Shown here piece after piece: positions 27,774-37,132 of a DNA stretch of 64,000 bases. Source of the stretch: Coprenecus sp902388455. GTDB lineage: Bacteria; Bacteroidota; Bacteroidia; Bacteroidales; UBA932. The position numbers were made by a program, and so were the translations under genes. The DNA lies in the NCBI GenBank assembly GCA_963931615.1, contig OZ007032.1, forward strand, positions 2,480,001 to 2,544,000, written 5' to 3'. Every line of letters begins with the position of its first letter. Position 1 is the first letter of the stretch. Under the pieces are notes generated by a model. That model was not told the DNA's origin, did not search any database, and saw only the letters and a program-made list of their open reading frames with translations.

Positions 27774-28203
27774 CCACGAGAAATACATGCGCGAGGCCCT
27801 GAAGGAAGCGCGGAGGGCCGAGGCCGAGGGGGAGATTCCCATCGGAGCGGTAGTGGTGTGCGAGGGGCGGATCATCGCCCGGGCTCACAACCAGACGGAG
27901 ACCCTCCACGACCCAACGGCCCACGCCGAGATGCTGGCCATGACGGCTGCCACCGCCTACATCGGAGGCAAGTACCTCCCGGAATGTACCCTCTACGTCA
28001 CTGTCGAGCCCTGCCCGATGTGCGCCGCCGCGATGGCCTGGACTCAGGTCGGAGCGGTAGTCTACGGAGCACCCGACCCCAAGCGCGGCTACACCCTCTT
28101 CTCCCCTTCCCTCCTCCATCCGAGGACGAAGGTCTGCAACGGAGTGCTGTCAGAAGAGTGCAGCGCCATTATGACAGAATTTTTCAAAAAGATAAGACGC
28201 TGA
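27763..28203 (+). CDS. tadA: tRNA-specific adenosine deaminase TadA
   Basis: 146 aa. It converts A34 to inosine in tRNA-Arg(ACG). The zinc site is the CDA type: HAEML (with His and catalytic Glu) and VEPCPMCAAAM. RKxxPK-like tail and length fit TadA better than guanine deaminase or cytidine deaminase. It overlaps the fic stop by 11 bases and is followed seven bases later by a membrane protein gene. Confidence 0.92.
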   Translation: MNTDHEKYMREALKEARRAEAEGEIPIGAVVVCEGRIIARAHNQTETLHDPTAHAEMLAMTAATAYIGGKYLPECTLYVTVEPCPMCAAAMAWTQVGAVVYGAPDPKRGYTLFSPSLLHPRTKVCNGVLSEECSAIMTEFFKKIRR

Positions 28204-28210
28204 CCGGACA

Positions 28211-28675
28211 ATGGACCTGGAATTTCTGCTCGACCTCGGCTACATCGGCCTGTTCATCGGCACCTTCATCGCCGCTACCGTCGTCCCGTTCTCATCGGAT
28301 TTCCTCATCATCGGCATCCTCATAGCCGGAGGCGACCCGCTCGTATCCTGGATCTGCGCCACTGCCGGCAACTGGCTCGGAGGCCTGACCTCCTACTGGA
28401 TAGGCCGCATCGGCAAGTGGGAGTGGATAGAAAAGTGGTTTCATGTCAAGGAGGAGACCCTGCTGAAACAGAAGTCGAAAATAGACAAGTACGGCTCACT
28501 GCTGGCCTTCCTGACCTGGCTGCCCTTCGTAGGCGACGTCTTCGCCATCGGCCTGGGCTTCTACAAGCTGCACTTCGGCCGCTGCGCTCTCTTCATGCTC
28601 ATCGGAAAGGGCACCCGTTTCGCTTTCTGGCTGGCCCTCTACTACATTTTCGGCGACAGCCTGCCGACGTTTTAA
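28211..28675 (+). CDS. DedA/YqaA-type VTT-domain membrane protein
   Basis: 154 aa. The VTT (SNARE-associated) domain is suggested by GYIGLFIGTFIAATVVPFSSDFLIIGIL, NWLGGLTSYWIGRIGKWEWIEKWF, and FLTWLPFVGDVFAIGLGF, where the proline-containing re-entrant loops occur. These short YqaA-like proteins are inner-membrane; family members have been linked to undecaprenyl-phosphate or phospholipid transfer. The stop is followed at once by the tRNA-Gln promoter. Confidence 0.85.
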   Translation: MDLEFLLDLGYIGLFIGTFIAATVVPFSSDFLIIGILIAGGDPLVSWICATAGNWLGGLTSYWIGRIGKWEWIEKWFHVKEETLLKQKSKIDKYGSLLAFLTWLPFVGDVFAIGLGFYKLHFGRCALFMLIGKGTRFAFWLALYYIFGDSLPTF

Positions 28676-28684
28676 AAAAATGTG

Positions 28685-28692
28685 TAACTTTG
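28685..28692 (+). promoter_or_regulatory. -7 box of tRNA-Gln
   Basis: TAACTTTG fits the consensus and lies 10 bases before the tRNA 5' end. Confidence 0.65.
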
Positions 28693-28702
28693 CATCCGGT
28701 AT

Positions 28703-28773
28703 TGACCTATGGTGTAATGGTAGCACTACAGATTTTGGTTCTGTCTGTAGAGGTTCGAATCCTCTTAGGTCAA
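28703..28773 (+). tRNA. tRNA-Gln (anticodon UUG)
   Basis: The cloverleaf is complete. Acceptor TGACCTA pairs with TAGGTCA, the D arm is GTG-TAATGGTAG-CAC, the anticodon stem is ACAGA/TCTGT with loop TTTTGGT (anticodon TTG), and the T arm is AGAGG-TTCGAAT-CCTCT. The discriminator is A28773 and no CCA is encoded. Confidence 0.95.
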
Positions 28774-28780
28774 CAGCACA

Positions 28781-29746
28781 ATGACAAAATCTTTTTTCAT
28801 AACTTTATTTTTTTTGACAATTACACCCCTGTTCATCAGCGGGTGTAATTTTCATAATGAGACCGGGCAACGCGGGCCTAAGCCCTTCCCCGCTGTCTCC
28901 GTACCTGCCATGCTGTCCGGCCAGGACGCAGCAGAATACGCCGCGGAACATTTCTGGAACAGATATTTCGACTCCACCGCAGCATGGGCCGGCATCTCCG
29001 ACACCCTCATCGGCGGAGTAAGACAGGAGGACATGACAGCTGCCGTCCGCGAGTACCTTCTCGCCCTCTGGTCCATACCCTTCGACCGGGCTTTCAAAGC
29101 CCAGACACATCTGATGACCCTGGCGGAGACATCCCTGGAACGGGACACCAGCGGACACATCTACGACTGGTTCACCGCCACCATGGAATCCGCCCTGTGG
29201 AATCCCCTGTCGGAGCTGCGCAACGAGGGGCTTTACATACCTGTCATCGAGAGCATACTGAGGACCAGACGCACCGGGGAACACTACAGCGCCTACTATC
29301 AGCAGCAGCTGACCACCTGCCGGAACAACAGCCCCGGCACCCCTGCCGCCGACTTCACATTTACCGACGCCAAGGGCCGTCCGCACAGCCTCTACGGCAC
29401 GCCGGGCGAATATACCCTGCTGCTCTTCTCCAATCCTGGCTGCCCTGCCTGCCGCGGGATTATCTCCCTGCTGAAAGACAGCCCCCAGATCAACTCCATG
29501 GTGCGGGACGGCCGCATGACCCTGCTGAGCATCTACATCGACGAGGACGTGGCCGAATGGTTCAAGGGCCTGTCCGACTATCCTGAAGAGTGGATTACCG
29601 GCTACAATCAGGACCTGACCATCCGCGATGCCCTCATCTACGACGTCCGCGCCATCCCCTCCCTCTACCTGCTCGACAGGGATAAGAAAATCCTATTCAA
29701 GGATATCTCCCCGAACATGCTGATGCTCCAGTTAGAAAGACTCTAA
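28781..29746 (+). CDS. DUF5106-type thioredoxin-like lipoprotein
   Basis: 321 aa. The signal ends in LFISGC (Cys22), so it is a lipoprotein, probably periplasm-facing. The first half is a helical region as in DUF5106; the second is a thioredoxin fold with FSNPGCPACRGIISLL, carrying the CPAC active site, and a cis-proline loop RAIPSLYLLD. Such proteins reduce or isomerise disulfides outside the cytoplasm. It begins eight bases after the tRNA-Gln gene and may be expressed from the same promoter. The stop overlaps the convergent PlsC-like gene by four bases. Confidence 0.82.
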   Translation: MTKSFFITLFFLTITPLFISGCNFHNETGQRGPKPFPAVSVPAMLSGQDAAEYAAEHFWNRYFDSTAAWAGISDTLIGGVRQEDMTAAVREYLLALWSIPFDRAFKAQTHLMTLAETSLERDTSGHIYDWFTATMESALWNPLSELRNEGLYIPVIESILRTRRTGEHYSAYYQQQLTTCRNNSPGTPAADFTFTDAKGRPHSLYGTPGEYTLLLFSNPGCPACRGIISLLKDSPQINSMVRDGRMTLLSIYIDEDVAEWFKGLSDYPEEWITGYNQDLTIRDALIYDVRAIPSLYLLDRDKKILFKDISPNMLMLQLERL

Positions 29747-30948
29747 AGGTATTCCCGGCCGGAAAGACCGCGCCAGAGAGCGTAGTATTTCAGCGTGGAT
29801 ACCGGCTTGGTGGCAATGAGCTGATAGCGGAGCGAAGGCCCGCAGTTGAAGTACATCGAGCGGGAGAGAAAGGTGCCGTATCCAGTGATTTCCCCGATGC
29901 TGTAGACTATCTTCTGGTCGCCGTAGAATATCTCCAGCCGGTCGCCGAACATGGCCACGGACGCACTGTCAGAAAGCGGGGTGAAGACTCCGTCCTTCTT
30001 CATCGTCAGTTTGAAGCAGTCATTGTCAAAGACTATCGGCTCCTTCGTATGCTGCCGTAGCTCCGCGCAGTGCTCATGCACCCAGCGCTTCTGGAAGCGG
30101 TTCCACTCGGCAAAATTGTCGAAAGGCATGTACATCCCCTTCTCGAACGACCCGGTCTCCAGATATTTGGCCGTCAGGCCGCAGCTGCATGTGAGCCAGT
30201 TGCCCCGCGTCTTCACGGTGCCGAAACGGAGGCAGTGCGGACAGAGGTAGGCGGCGTACTGCAGTCCTTCGGCCAGGGCCTTACCGCGGTAGAGAGCCCC
30301 CGAAGCGGCCTGCTCCTCGTAGGCATTGACCCGCAGGTCCCGGCAGATGGCAGCGTAGACCTCCTCCACCGTCATGCGGGATATTTCCTCCGGAGTGTAT
30401 TCATGGACCAATTCCCCCCGCATCGGCCCCCTCCGCTTGTGGTCGGCCCACCGCGGCTTAAGCAGATACCCGCCTGTGAGGCGGTAGGTCAGCAGGGCCA
30501 CGCCCGTATCCTTGACCAGGGCGGCGGTGCGGGGCGAGATATACTCGGTCTCCCCGTCCCAACTGCGGTTGCCCTCGGGGAACATTCCCACGGAGACGCC
30601 TGCCCTCAGATTGTCCTCTATCAGGGCAATGGCGGCATCGCCTTTTGCTCCCTTCTCCCGGGGGATAATGCCGAAGAGGGGATTGAGGAAGAATCCGGCG
30701 GCGCCGCGGGTCAGGGAGGCATTGGCCACGAAGCGCATGTGCCTCCGGGTGCCGATGACCATCAGGGCGGGGTCGAGGTTCTGGGTATGGTTGCCCAGGC
30801 ACAGGAAGGTACGGCTGCGCACCTTGCAGGGTTTATAAGTGATATGCAGGATGATGTTGACGAAAGGGCCTACGAATGTACGGCAAAAGGCGTAGACCCC
30901 GCGCTGGAAGCCTACGCCTTTGGTAATCTTTGAACTGTCTGACTTCAT
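29743..30948 (-). CDS. PlsC-like 1-acyl-glycerol-3-phosphate acyltransferase with C-terminal zinc ribbon
   Basis: 401 aa. The acyltransferase block has LGNHTQNLDPALM (HX4D box) at about residues 52-64 and FPEGNRSWDG (glycerol-phosphate box). After it come about 180 residues with YLCPHCLRFGTV and LTCSCGLTAKY, four cysteines that look like a zinc ribbon, which is unusual for PlsC. It follows the AMP-dependent ligase gene by five bases, so acyl-CoA produced by that enzyme may be its substrate. Expected site is the inner face of the cytoplasmic membrane. Confidence 0.85.
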   Translation of the reverse strand: MKSDSSKITKGVGFQRGVYAFCRTFVGPFVNIILHITYKPCKVRSRTFLCLGNHTQNLDPALMVIGTRRHMRFVANASLTRGAAGFFLNPLFGIIPREKGAKGDAAIALIEDNLRAGVSVGMFPEGNRSWDGETEYISPRTAALVKDTGVALLTYRLTGGYLLKPRWADHKRRGPMRGELVHEYTPEEISRMTVEEVYAAICRDLRVNAYEEQAASGALYRGKALAEGLQYAAYLCPHCLRFGTVKTRGNWLTCSCGLTAKYLETGSFEKGMYMPFDNFAEWNRFQKRWVHEHCAELRQHTKEPIVFDNDCFKLTMKKDGVFTPLSDSASVAMFGDRLEIFYGDQKIVYSIGEITGYGTFLSRSMYFNCGPSLRYQLIATKPVSTLKYYALWRGLSGREYL

Positions 30949-30953
30949 GCAGC

Positions 30954-32684
30954 TTACTTTTGGTCAGCAGTCTGGTTCTTCTTAGCCTCTTCCTCTTCGA
31001 GCACGCGGTATGCCACCTTGCCCACAAGGGTCTTGGGCAGCTCGCTGCGGAACTCGATGTCGTAGGGCATGGCGTACTTGGCGATGTACTTGCGGCAGTA
31101 GGCCATGAGCTCGTCCTTGGTCTCCTGAGTGGGTTCGTTGCCGGGACGGAGCATGACGAAGGCCTTTACCTTCTGCATCTTGTAGGGGTCGGGCACCCCG
31201 ATGATACAGCTCATCTGCACCTTCTCGTGGGCATCGAGGATGTTCTCGAGCTGGGCGGGATAGACGTTGTAGCCGGAGGTGACTATCATCCTCTTGATAC
31301 GGCCGCGGAAGTAGACGAAGCCCTGGTCGTCCATGCATCCGAGGTCACCGGTATAGAGCCATATCAGGCCGTCGGCGTGCTTGCGCAGGGTCCTGGCCGT
31401 CTCCTCGGGCTTGCCGTAGTAGCCGAGCATGACGGTGGGGCCGGAGAGCACGATCTCGCCCTCCTCGCCGTAGGGTACCTCCTCCTCCGTATCGGGCTTG
31501 ACTATCTTGAAATACGTGTCAGGGAAGGGTATGCCGATGCTGCCCTCTTTCTGGAGCTTGACCGGAGTCAGGCAGCAGGCGGTGACGCACTCGGTAGTGC
31601 CGTAGCCCTCGCGCACCTTGATGGTGGCCTTGTGGTCGGCGAGGAACTTGTCCATCTTCTTCTTGAGCTCGATGGAGAGGGAGTCGCCGCCGGAGAACAC
31701 GCCCTTGAGGTGGGAGAAATCGGCCTTCTCCATATTGGGCAGGCGCAGCATGGCCTCGTAGAGAGTCGGCACACCAGCGATGAAGTTGCATTTGTTCTTG
31801 GTTATGAGCTTGGAGTAGCTCTTGGGGGTGAAGCGGGGCACGAGAACGCACCTTCCGCCCTTAGCCAGCATCGTGTGGATGCAGACGCCGAGGCCGAAGC
31901 CGTGGAAGACCGGCATGGCGGCCAGCATCTTGTCCCCGGGGCCGAACATCGGGTTGGTGGCAATGACCTGCTCGGCGAGGGCGTTGAAGTTGCGGTTGGT
32001 GAGCATGATGCCCTTGGTGGTGCCGGTGGTGCCGCCGGAGTAGAGGATGACGGCGGGATCGTCGTCGCTGCGCTCTACCTTATAGTTGTAGAAGCAGCAC
32101 TTGGCCAGCTTCATGAACTCCTTCCAGCGGATGACCGGAGCGTCGTCGGGAATCTTGGCGATTTTGTAGCCCTCGGTGATCATGTAGCCGGCCTTCAGGG
32201 GCTGAGCCAGCTCGTCCTTGATGCGGGCGAGGATGACGTTGACGATGCCGGTGTTCTTGCGGATGGCCTCGATCTTGCCGTAGAACTGGTCGAGGGTTAT
32301 GACGGTAATGCTATTGGATTCGTTGAGGTAGAACTCTATCTCCTTCTCGCTCGAGAGCGGATGCACCATGCTGGCGATACCTCCGATAAGGTTGATGGCG
32401 TAGAACATGTAGATGGCCTGAGGGCAGTTGGGCATGGCGATGGTCACGCAGTCGCCCTTGCGGATGCCGATGGTCTTCAGGGCGCGGGCGCACTGCTCTA
32501 TCTTCTTGATCATCCTGGCGTAGGTGGTCGACTTGCCCATGAAGTCGAAGGCCACGTTCCTGGGCCAGCGGGCTGCGACGGAGGCGACCATGTCGAACAT
32601 CGAGCCCTTAAAGTAGTCCAGATGCACGGGCACACCCTCGGTGTAGGGGTACCACGGCGTCTTTACGGTGTTGTTTTCAGACAT
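30954..32684 (-). CDS. AMP-dependent long-chain acyl-CoA synthetase
   Basis: 576 aa. The AMP-binding P-loop VILYSGGTTGTTKGIML, the GYGTTECVTACC core motif, and LYTGDLGCMDDQGFVYFRGR followed by KRMIVTSGYNVYP show an ANL-family ligase that activates fatty acids to acyl-CoA through acyl-AMP. The C-terminal lysine region PKTLVGKVAYR is present. The neighbour is a PlsC-like acyltransferase, suggesting use of exogenous or recycled fatty acids for lipids. A near-consensus -7 (TATCTTCG, minus strand, 32714-32721) lies 30 bases upstream. Confidence 0.92.
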   Translation of the reverse strand: MSENNTVKTPWYPYTEGVPVHLDYFKGSMFDMVASVAARWPRNVAFDFMGKSTTYARMIKKIEQCARALKTIGIRKGDCVTIAMPNCPQAIYMFYAINLIGGIASMVHPLSSEKEIEFYLNESNSITVITLDQFYGKIEAIRKNTGIVNVILARIKDELAQPLKAGYMITEGYKIAKIPDDAPVIRWKEFMKLAKCCFYNYKVERSDDDPAVILYSGGTTGTTKGIMLTNRNFNALAEQVIATNPMFGPGDKMLAAMPVFHGFGLGVCIHTMLAKGGRCVLVPRFTPKSYSKLITKNKCNFIAGVPTLYEAMLRLPNMEKADFSHLKGVFSGGDSLSIELKKKMDKFLADHKATIKVREGYGTTECVTACCLTPVKLQKEGSIGIPFPDTYFKIVKPDTEEEVPYGEEGEIVLSGPTVMLGYYGKPEETARTLRKHADGLIWLYTGDLGCMDDQGFVYFRGRIKRMIVTSGYNVYPAQLENILDAHEKVQMSCIIGVPDPYKMQKVKAFVMLRPGNEPTQETKDELMAYCRKYIAKYAMPYDIEFRSELPKTLVGKVAYRVLEEEEAKKNQTADQK

Positions 32685-32870
32685 ATAGACAGGTTATAAG
32701 GATTTAACTCCGCGAAGATACGGAAATATTTCCACGCGGGACTCTTTCATGACAAGTTATATGCTCTCTTCAAGATACGGTTTTCAGTAAAGAGAGCATA
32801 CACAGCTGTTTACAGTTGCGATAACTCGCTGAAGTACCGTCATGCAGACGGCTGTCCCCGCATTACTGAG

Positions 32871-32901
32871 AAAAAGCCCCGCACGTCAGTAGTGCAGGGC
32901 T
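32871..32901 (-). terminator. Intrinsic terminator of the outer-membrane barrel gene
   Basis: AGCCCCGCAC at 32875-32884 pairs with GTGCAGGGCT at 32892-32901 with one mismatch. The minus-strand transcript continues into five T. Confidence 0.8.
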
Positions 32902-32923
32902 CATCCTCGGTCGATATAGTGTA

Positions 32924-33454
32924 TCAGAACTCAAATCCTACCGAAAGCTTCGGCATCACGGCCGTAGTCCACTGACTGCCGACCAGTACCGTCGCTCCTA
33001 TAGACAGGCGCATCCCGAGATCCCCGTTGAAAGCCCAGCTCCAGCCGACATTAGGTTCTATCTCGAACACCGACATCTCCCCGAAATCTTTTAACGGCCT
33101 CTGGTCTCCCAACACTCCGAACGACGTCATATAACCTGCCTTGACTCCTGCAGTAGGCGTACTGGGACGTTTCAGTATATACGCGCTGTAATCCACGAAC
33201 ACATGGGCTATCGTAGGCCAGAAACCGTCAGGCACCGTTGCAAAACCGACACCGCCTCCCAGATAGTGGTGCTCATCGAACATCCAGCCGTGCGAAGTAT
33301 CGAAACCTACCCAGAAGAGATACTGGTCTGTCAGGGATATGCTGCCGCGATACCCGGCAGAACGATGGATCTCATCCTGCTCAGAAGCAGAGGCACTCCA
33401 GATAAATGAGGCACAGGTGAACAGCAGGGCAGTTGCAAATAATCGTTTTTTCAT
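32924..33454 (-). CDS. Small outer-membrane beta-barrel protein, unknown function
   Basis: 176 aa with signal peptide MKKRLFATALLFTCASFIWSASAS. The mature part has alternating hydrophobic strands and glycine pairs (HYLGGGVGFATV, GDLGMRLSIGATVLVG) and ends in an aromatic residue, KLSVGFEF, as in outer-membrane barrels of Bacteroidota. It is monocistronic with a -7 box at 33532-33539 and its own terminator. Function not recognised. Confidence 0.7.
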   Translation of the reverse strand: MKKRLFATALLFTCASFIWSASASEQDEIHRSAGYRGSISLTDQYLFWVGFDTSHGWMFDEHHYLGGGVGFATVPDGFWPTIAHVFVDYSAYILKRPSTPTAGVKAGYMTSFGVLGDQRPLKDFGEMSVFEIEPNVGWSWAFNGDLGMRLSIGATVLVGSQWTTAVMPKLSVGFEF

Positions 33455-33531
33455 ACAATAAGGTTTTTATGATTAAAATAATACACAAACATAAGTAAAT
33501 TTTTAATTGACAGTCTCCATTAATTTATACG

Positions 33532-33539
33532 CAAAGTTA
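33532..33539 (-). promoter_or_regulatory. -7 box of the barrel gene
   Basis: The minus strand reads TAACTTTG, exact consensus, giving a leader of about 75 bases to the ATG at 33454. The rest of 33455-33653 is AT-rich and holds a 12-bp palindrome TGATAATTATCA at 33594-33605. Confidence 0.6.
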
Positions 33540-33653
33540 TAATTCAAGCCCTTTCATTCTTCTAGAAAAAGTTTCATTTCAATATTTATTAATTGATAAT
33601 TATCAGCGCATTATCAAAAAGAAAATTATCGTAGGTCCTGAATCGTTTCATTT

Positions 33654-35390
33654 TTATTCTTTTTCCAGATCCCGTAAAAGTTTTTGACAATACTGACCGA
33701 GATTCATATCCCTTTCCCCCAAACCTAGTTTTCTTCGAATTATGCTTGCTCGGTTATGATGCGAATGGCTGCCATTATTTATCAAATTGCCTATCTCCTT
33801 GCCACGAAGCCCCATCGCATAAAAGCAGCAATAACCTGTTTCCCATTCTGAAAGACCCTGATTTCTGAGATAATTTACAAATTTTGGATGAGCTACAGAA
33901 TAAGACATCATAGTTGACAAGATAAATTCCTCTTTATCTTCCATGACTTCGCCAAGCAATTTTTCTACATATTCAAGCAAATTACTGTCAGTCCCTGAAA
34001 TTTTGGATGAAAGCACATGCGTTATTGCTGTTTGCCTATTACTGATAGCCTTACGTGTCGCTTCAGTAATATTTGACATTGCCAGCATCCTTTCTAATGT
34101 TTTATTTTCAATGATTAATCTTTCATTTACTAATTCGAGACACTTCTTCTTTTCTTCCAAGTTATTTCTAGACATTTCAGCCAATTCTGCATCCTTTCGT
34201 GCCTCACTTTCTCTGATTTTCTGCACTTTTAGTCTATGCCGCACAATCATAAGCCTCCCCACTATAACGGAAATTATTATTATACTAAAGAATACTATAA
34301 ACAGAACTATGTTTTTAGTTCGTAAAATTTCAACTTCCTTATTATATCTTTCATCAATAAATTTAACCTCAGATTTTATTCTCTTAATATCCTCTGTTCT
34401 AACTATTTCTCGATAACTGGACAAAAGATTATACGCCTCGGTAAAATCTCCCAACCTAGCTTTGACCAACGCAGATAAAAGGTGATATTGAGGCATTGTA
34501 GCGTATTCAGGATTGGTTAAGGAATAGTATTCCAATGCCTTGACAGCCGAATCCAACTCCCCTGATTTAATGTAGGTACCCACTACTATTCCCCACTCCA
34601 CTTTTTCCAAAGGTACTTCACGCAGATAATCATTCAGCAATACCTGTACTGTGCCCTTTTCCATCATAGAACCATCTGCTTCTGACAATATCAATCTTTC
34701 AGAATAATAAGCACTCAAGTTACTGGAACTTAATGAATCTTTCCCATACTCATTCTCTATTACTGTCAAAATACTATCCGCTGAAAAATAATTCTCCTGC
34801 ATACTTGCCGCATGAACTGCACTCAGCAAAGCCTTGACACACAGTTCTGAACTTCCTGACCTGCCATAATATTCCGCTGACAACAATGAATATCTATATG
34901 CCATGTCAAAATAATACAAATCAAAATATACCGCCTTTTTCGCCGAATACAACCTCTCGACAGCCTTATAATCCTCCGCCCTATCCACATACCGTTCCGC
35001 ACGGACATAGCACTCCATGGCTCTTTCCGAGTCGCCAAGATTGCGGTAGATACATCCCAGGTAATACTGCGCCTTCAGCCTTTCGTCCGCACTTCCGTGA
35101 CGGGAGTAGTACTCCGCTGCGGGACGGATGATGCTGTCGGTGGTCATGTCAATGTAATTTTTATCCAGAGCCTGTGAATAGAGGAGTGCATGGCGTGCGG
35201 CAGCCTTGCGGCTCACCAGCCGGCTGCGCTGCATCGTATCCAGAAGGGCCAGTGCTGTCTCCGGACTGTCTTCCATCACAGACTCAGCGGCATCCAGTTC
35301 CGACATCACCGCCGCATCGTCCGCACATGACACTGCCAGCAACATCAGAACAGCCGCGGAAAGTAAGGACAATACCCGCCTCATGCCCAT
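33654..35390 (-). CDS. TPR-TM-HTH regulator (lipobox-like signal), paralogue of 50057-51661
   Basis: 578 aa from ATG 35390, directly after the Na/Pi gene stop (35392). A hydrophobic N-terminus ends in LLAVSC, then TPR-like helices (residues about 60-350: AQYYLGCIYRNLGDSERAME, for example), a membrane helix (IVLFIVFFSIIIISVIVGRL, about 375), a coiled coil and a C-terminal helix-turn-helix-like segment, WETGYCCFYAMGLRGKEIGNLI. Bacteroidales have many such proteins of unknown signal. The first about 145 codons are GC-rich, the rest AT-rich, so the gene looks mosaic. Function is inferred as periplasm-to-DNA signalling. Confidence 0.7.
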   Translation of the reverse strand: MGMRRVLSLLSAAVLMLLAVSCADDAAVMSELDAAESVMEDSPETALALLDTMQRSRLVSRKAAARHALLYSQALDKNYIDMTTDSIIRPAAEYYSRHGSADERLKAQYYLGCIYRNLGDSERAMECYVRAERYVDRAEDYKAVERLYSAKKAVYFDLYYFDMAYRYSLLSAEYYGRSGSSELCVKALLSAVHAASMQENYFSADSILTVIENEYGKDSLSSSNLSAYYSERLILSEADGSMMEKGTVQVLLNDYLREVPLEKVEWGIVVGTYIKSGELDSAVKALEYYSLTNPEYATMPQYHLLSALVKARLGDFTEAYNLLSSYREIVRTEDIKRIKSEVKFIDERYNKEVEILRTKNIVLFIVFFSIIIISVIVGRLMIVRHRLKVQKIRESEARKDAELAEMSRNNLEEKKKCLELVNERLIIENKTLERMLAMSNITEATRKAISNRQTAITHVLSSKISGTDSNLLEYVEKLLGEVMEDKEEFILSTMMSYSVAHPKFVNYLRNQGLSEWETGYCCFYAMGLRGKEIGNLINNGSHSHHNRASIIRRKLGLGERDMNLGQYCQKLLRDLEKE

Positions 35391-35391
35391 G

Positions 35392-37083
35392 CTAGTTGGC
35401 CTCGACCAGGGCCTCTGACACGTTGATGGCGAAGTCACCGACCCGCTCGCACTCGGAGACCAGGTCCATGTAGTAGACTCCGCGGAGGTAGCCGCTCTCC
35501 TCGGCCTCGATGTGACGGAGGTGTTCCTCCTTGAGATTGTCGCGGTACTCGTTGATATCGTGTTCGGCGTCCTGTGCGTTGGAGATGTTGATGATACGCT
35601 GGAAACCGGAGCGGAGATTGGCAGTCATGCAGTCCAGGGCGGTATCCACCAGATCCAGCATGTGGTTGATCTTCTTGACCGCACCTTCGTCGAACTTCTG
35701 ACCGTGCAGGTTCTTGCGCTGGAGGATGCGCCCGATATTGAAGCCCGAGTCACCGATGCTCTCCAGCTCCGAGATGATCTTGTACATCGCGTGCATCCTG
35801 TTGGTGCCGTCCTGACTGAGCTCGCCCTCTCCTATATTGCTGAGGTATTTGGCTATCTCGAACTCTATCCGGTCGGTGATCTGCTCGTAGTGCTCGAGTT
35901 TCTTGAAAAGCTCGTCGAAGCGGTTCTCATTGTCCGCCTCATTGACAGCCTGACGGGCGTATGCATACTGCCTCTTGACTATCTCGGAGAAATGCACCAC
36001 TTCCTGCTCCGCCTGCTCGAGCGACAGCTCCGCGGTACTCATCATACCGCCCTGGATGTACCTGAGACGGAAGACCTCCTCCTCGTCCCTGCGGCCCTTG
36101 ATGATCCAGGTGACAAGCTTGACTATCTGCGGGGTAAACCATATCAGGATGCAGGTATTGGTGATGTTGAACAGGGTATGGACGGTCGATATGGCATAAA
36201 GAAGGGAGGCTGAGGACGTAAAGGGGTCCTCGCCGCCCAGACCGACCACTATCTTGGCGACAAGCCACAGGAAGGGCTTGTAGAGGGCCAGCACCCAGAT
36301 GACGCCGAAGACATTGAATACGGTGTGGGCAAGGGCGGCACGCTTGGCGGAGATATTGCCCACGGAGGCGGCGATGTTGGCGGTGATGGTGGTTCCGATA
36401 TTCTCGCCGAGCACCATGGCCGCGGCTATCTCGAAGGGTATCCAGCCCTGGCTGGCCATCACCAGTGTCAGGGCCACTGTGGCGCTGGAGGACTGGAGGA
36501 TGATGGTAAGGACGGTACCGACAAGTACGAATATCAGGATTGAGAAGAATCCCCAGTCGGTCCACCGCTGGATAAATGCCAGGGCCTCAGGGTTGGCGCC
36601 CAAGTCGGGAACGGAGTTCTTGAGGTAGGTCAGGCCCAGGAAAAGGAGGGCAAAGCCTATGATCATCTCTCCTATACTCTTGCGCTTCTGGGACTTGAAC
36701 ATCATGAATACAAATCCGAGGCCTACCAGCGGGATGGATAGCATCGAGATGTCTGCCGTGAATCCCAGCAGGGATATGAGCCAGGAGGTGACAGTCGTTC
36801 CGATATTGGCTCCCATTATCACGCCTACGGCCTGGGTCAGGCTCAGCAGACCCGCATTGACGAAGCTGACTATCATCACGGTCGTGGCACTGGAGGACTG
36901 GATGATGGCTGTGATGAGGGTTCCGGTCAGAACACGGGTGAAGGAGTTGGCCGTCATGGCCGAAAGAATGGAACGCAGGCGGTTACCGGCTACTTTCTGG
37001 AGGCCCTCGCTCATCAGCGTCATGCCGTAGAGAAAGAGGCCCAGGGCTCCCAGCAGAGTCAGTATCTGGAATATGGTGCTCAT
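35392..37083 (-). CDS. Na/Pi cotransporter family protein with PhoU domain
   Basis: 563 aa from ATG 37083 (MSTIFQILTLLGALGLFLYG). Two inverted NptA repeats each carry the QSSSAT signature: ITAIIQSSSATTVMIV and LTIILQSSSATVALTL. About eight membrane segments are followed from residue 335 by a PhoU-like helical bundle (LSLEQAEQEVVHFSEIV onward). The family imports phosphate with sodium or regulates phosphate flux. It is divergent from the HExxH gene, with the two -7 boxes two bases apart. Confidence 0.9.
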   Translation of the reverse strand: MSTIFQILTLLGALGLFLYGMTLMSEGLQKVAGNRLRSILSAMTANSFTRVLTGTLITAIIQSSSATTVMIVSFVNAGLLSLTQAVGVIMGANIGTTVTSWLISLLGFTADISMLSIPLVGLGFVFMMFKSQKRKSIGEMIIGFALLFLGLTYLKNSVPDLGANPEALAFIQRWTDWGFFSILIFVLVGTVLTIILQSSSATVALTLVMASQGWIPFEIAAAMVLGENIGTTITANIAASVGNISAKRAALAHTVFNVFGVIWVLALYKPFLWLVAKIVVGLGGEDPFTSSASLLYAISTVHTLFNITNTCILIWFTPQIVKLVTWIIKGRRDEEEVFRLRYIQGGMMSTAELSLEQAEQEVVHFSEIVKRQYAYARQAVNEADNENRFDELFKKLEHYEQITDRIEFEIAKYLSNIGEGELSQDGTNRMHAMYKIISELESIGDSGFNIGRILQRKNLHGQKFDEGAVKKINHMLDLVDTALDCMTANLRSGFQRIINISNAQDAEHDINEYRDNLKEEHLRHIEAEESGYLRGVYYMDLVSECERVGDFAINVSEALVEAN

Positions 37084-37110
37084 ATATCTTTGGATTTCTT
37101 CAAAATTATG

Positions 37111-37128
37111 CAAATATAGCTATCTTTG
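37111..37128. promoter_or_regulatory. Back-to-back -7 boxes of divergent genes
   Basis: CAAATATA (37111-37118; TATATTTG on the minus strand) and TATCTTTG (37121-37128, plus) are separated by two bases, CAAATATAGCTATCTTTG. Each polymerase would cover the other's -7, so the two genes should compete. The plus box lies four bases from the ATG of the 998-aa gene. Confidence 0.65.
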
Positions 37129-37132
37129 CGGC

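Noticed and set aside
30930..32699. 589-codon frame on the plus strand opposite the acyl-CoA ligase gene
   Set aside because: It is a shadow of a GC-rich conserved gene. The composition (Val/Gly/His/Glu-rich) and lack of motifs are typical of antisense frames. The same applies to 55510-56982 opposite tnaA and 9095-10315 opposite the RNR gene.
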